Source: Desulfacinum infernum DSM 9756
Lineage (GTDB): Bacteria; Desulfobacterota; Syntrophobacteria; Syntrophobacterales; DSM-9756
Length of the DNA stretch: 64,000 bases
Direction: 5' to 3'
Assembly: GCF_900129305.1 (NCBI RefSeq)
Contig: NZ_FQVB01000009.1
Span: forward strand, 62,001-126,000
Position 1 is the stretch's first letter; the number at the start of each line of letters is the position of its first letter. Below are positions 63,234 to 64,000 of this stretch, piece by piece. The position numbers and the translations under genes are program-made. The notes beneath the pieces are model-generated. The model worked only from the letters and a program-made list of their open reading frames with translations, had not been told where the DNA came from and ran no database searches.

Positions 63234-63608
63234 GGCCTACGCCTCCTTGTTCGAGTATTGGCCGCCTTGGAACCGTTGACACATCCCTTGCCTGAAAGGC
63301 CTCAGGCCGCCTCCTTCCGACATTTACACACAGATGTCAATGGACATGCACAATTAGGATATATGTCGCATAGAGCACATACCATCGGGCCCTGCCCCTG
63401 TCAACGGAAATCCACGCACTCTTGAAGCCTCCGGCCGCTTGGAAAGGCGCCAGGGCAAGGGCCTTTCCATTGACGGTGCGCAACCGCGATGCTAGCAGTT
63501 ATGTGGATGGGGACAAAGCTGTCGCCGCTCCGGTGATCCTCCCTGGTGGGGGGCGCGGCCGGGCGGGTCGGCATAGGGCGAAACGCGGGGCTTACCGGGA
63601 GGTGTCTG
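63234..63608. other. Divergent control region between wtpA and the ModE-like gene
   Basis: Holds the wtpA promoter and palindrome (63362-63404), and at about 63333-63346 a separate ATGTC-AATG-GACAT inverted repeat closer in spacing. The ModE-like gene must also start from here; I do not see its promoter clearly. Confidence 0.6.
63362..63404 (-). promoter_or_regulatory. Promoter with ModE-like palindrome, wtpA
   Basis: Minus strand TTGACA (63404-63399), 17 bases, TATGTG (63381-63376). The arms TATGTGC and CGACATA flank a 6-base spacer (63381-63362), two bases longer than the other copies. The -10 box coincides with one arm. Confidence 0.75.
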
Positions 63609-64000
63609 TGCAGGATGGAGGGAGCAGGGAGTGGAGACCGCGCATGCGGCTCCACCTGTGGCTGGAGACCGAAGACGGGCAGATTTTCGGGCTCGGCCGG
63701 GCGCAACTCCTGGCGAAGATCGCCGCCTACGGTTCCCTGAAAAAGGCGGCGGAAGATTTGGGCATGTCCTATCGGGCCGCTTGGGGCAAGATCAAGAAGA
63801 CGGAGAACGTCATCGGTTCCAAGTTGATTGTTCGCAGCGGGCCTCGAAGGGACGGCTACGAGTTGACGGATCTGGGCAAGGCGCTGCTGGAGGCATTTGA
63901 CGTCTGGTACGGCGAAGTGGAGCGGATGGCGCTGGAGAGGGCTCGGACTCTTTTCCCTTGGCCCATCGAGGGCTTCGGGAGGGATCCCGAGAGATCTTCG
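63609..64000 (+). CDS. ModE-like (LysR-type HTH) metal-oxyanion regulator, 3' truncated
   Basis: The frame runs from GTG 63609 (GGGAGG upstream; ATG 63645 also possible) to the window edge without a stop, 130 residues visible. FGLGRAQLLAKIAAYGSLKK and AAEDLGMSYRAAWGKIKKTE are the ModE N-terminal winged helix, and GPRRDGYELTDLGKALLEAF follows it. Such proteins bind molybdate or tungstate through a C-terminal domain (or, in short forms, none) and repress importer genes; a tungstate-responsive member (TunR) is known in Desulfovibrio. It is divergent from wtpABC and is the best candidate to bind the shared palindromes. Confidence 0.88.

Overview
The window looks like a chromosomal segment of a high-GC anaerobic Desulfobacterota (old Deltaproteobacteria) species, most like the Syntrophobacter/Desulfacinum group. 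This rests on gene content, not a phylogeny: two selenocysteine formate dehydrogenases, a tungsten-type aldehyde ferredoxin oxidoreductase, a WtpABC-type tungstate/molybdate importer, a CHASE4 hybrid kinase, BKACE and IclR catabolic genes, and dense REP-like palindromes. Both edges cut genes.

Layout. 1-5.4 kb: the end of a TIGR00300 (LOR/SDH-conserved-region) protein facing a carbamate kinase and cyclic-2,3-DPG-synthetase-like GTPase pair, then an iron-sulfur flavoprotein and a 3-hydroxyisobutyrate-dehydrogenase-type reductase. 5.8-12.9 kb: hybrid histidine kinase, a small zinc/winged-helix protein, a YkgJ-type cysteine-cluster protein, ProS and a metallo-beta-lactamase-fold hydrolase. 12.9-17.5 kb: a four-gene minus-strand operon (S51-peptidase/CysRS-tail fusion, GNAT, GT4 glycosyltransferase, LmbE deacetylase) whose parts recall mycothiol or bacillithiol synthesis. 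17.5-20.7 kb: HAD phosphatase, a broken REP-associated transposase, a lipoprotein and a lysine-ketoglutarate-reductase-like enzyme. 21.3-30.6 kb: a long minus-strand operon (DppDFABC-type importer, saccharopine-dehydrogenase-like, MmgE/PrpD, UroD-like). It diverges from IclR-BKACE and a LivKHMGF importer (31-38.4 kb). 38.4-44.5 kb: repeat-rich DNA, MoaD/ThiS-like protein, AOR, an FMN-binding protein and an old-yellow-enzyme-type oxidoreductase.

44.7-64 kb is a tungsten/molybdenum enzyme island: a NuoG-headed Sec formate dehydrogenase with FdhD, a Tat-exported Sec formate dehydrogenase with its Fe-S subunit and FdhE, an FmdE-MoeA-like fusion, a third bis-pterin oxidoreductase followed by a LuxR regulator and an aldehyde dehydrogenase, the WtpABC importer, and a ModE-like regulator running off the right edge. 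A palindrome with half-sites TATGTCA and TGACATA lies upstream of each of the five metal-related transcription units. At the two clearest promoters, and with variant spacing at wtpA, it overlaps the -10 box. The likely reading is that the ModE-like protein represses the enzymes, a cofactor gene and the importer together according to oxyanion supply.

Noncoding DNA is unusual: degenerate 7-bp tandem repeats abut several gene starts and stops, MITE-like elements end in GTCCGAGAA-type inverted repeats, and palindromes built on GTAGGGGCG recur in most large gaps.
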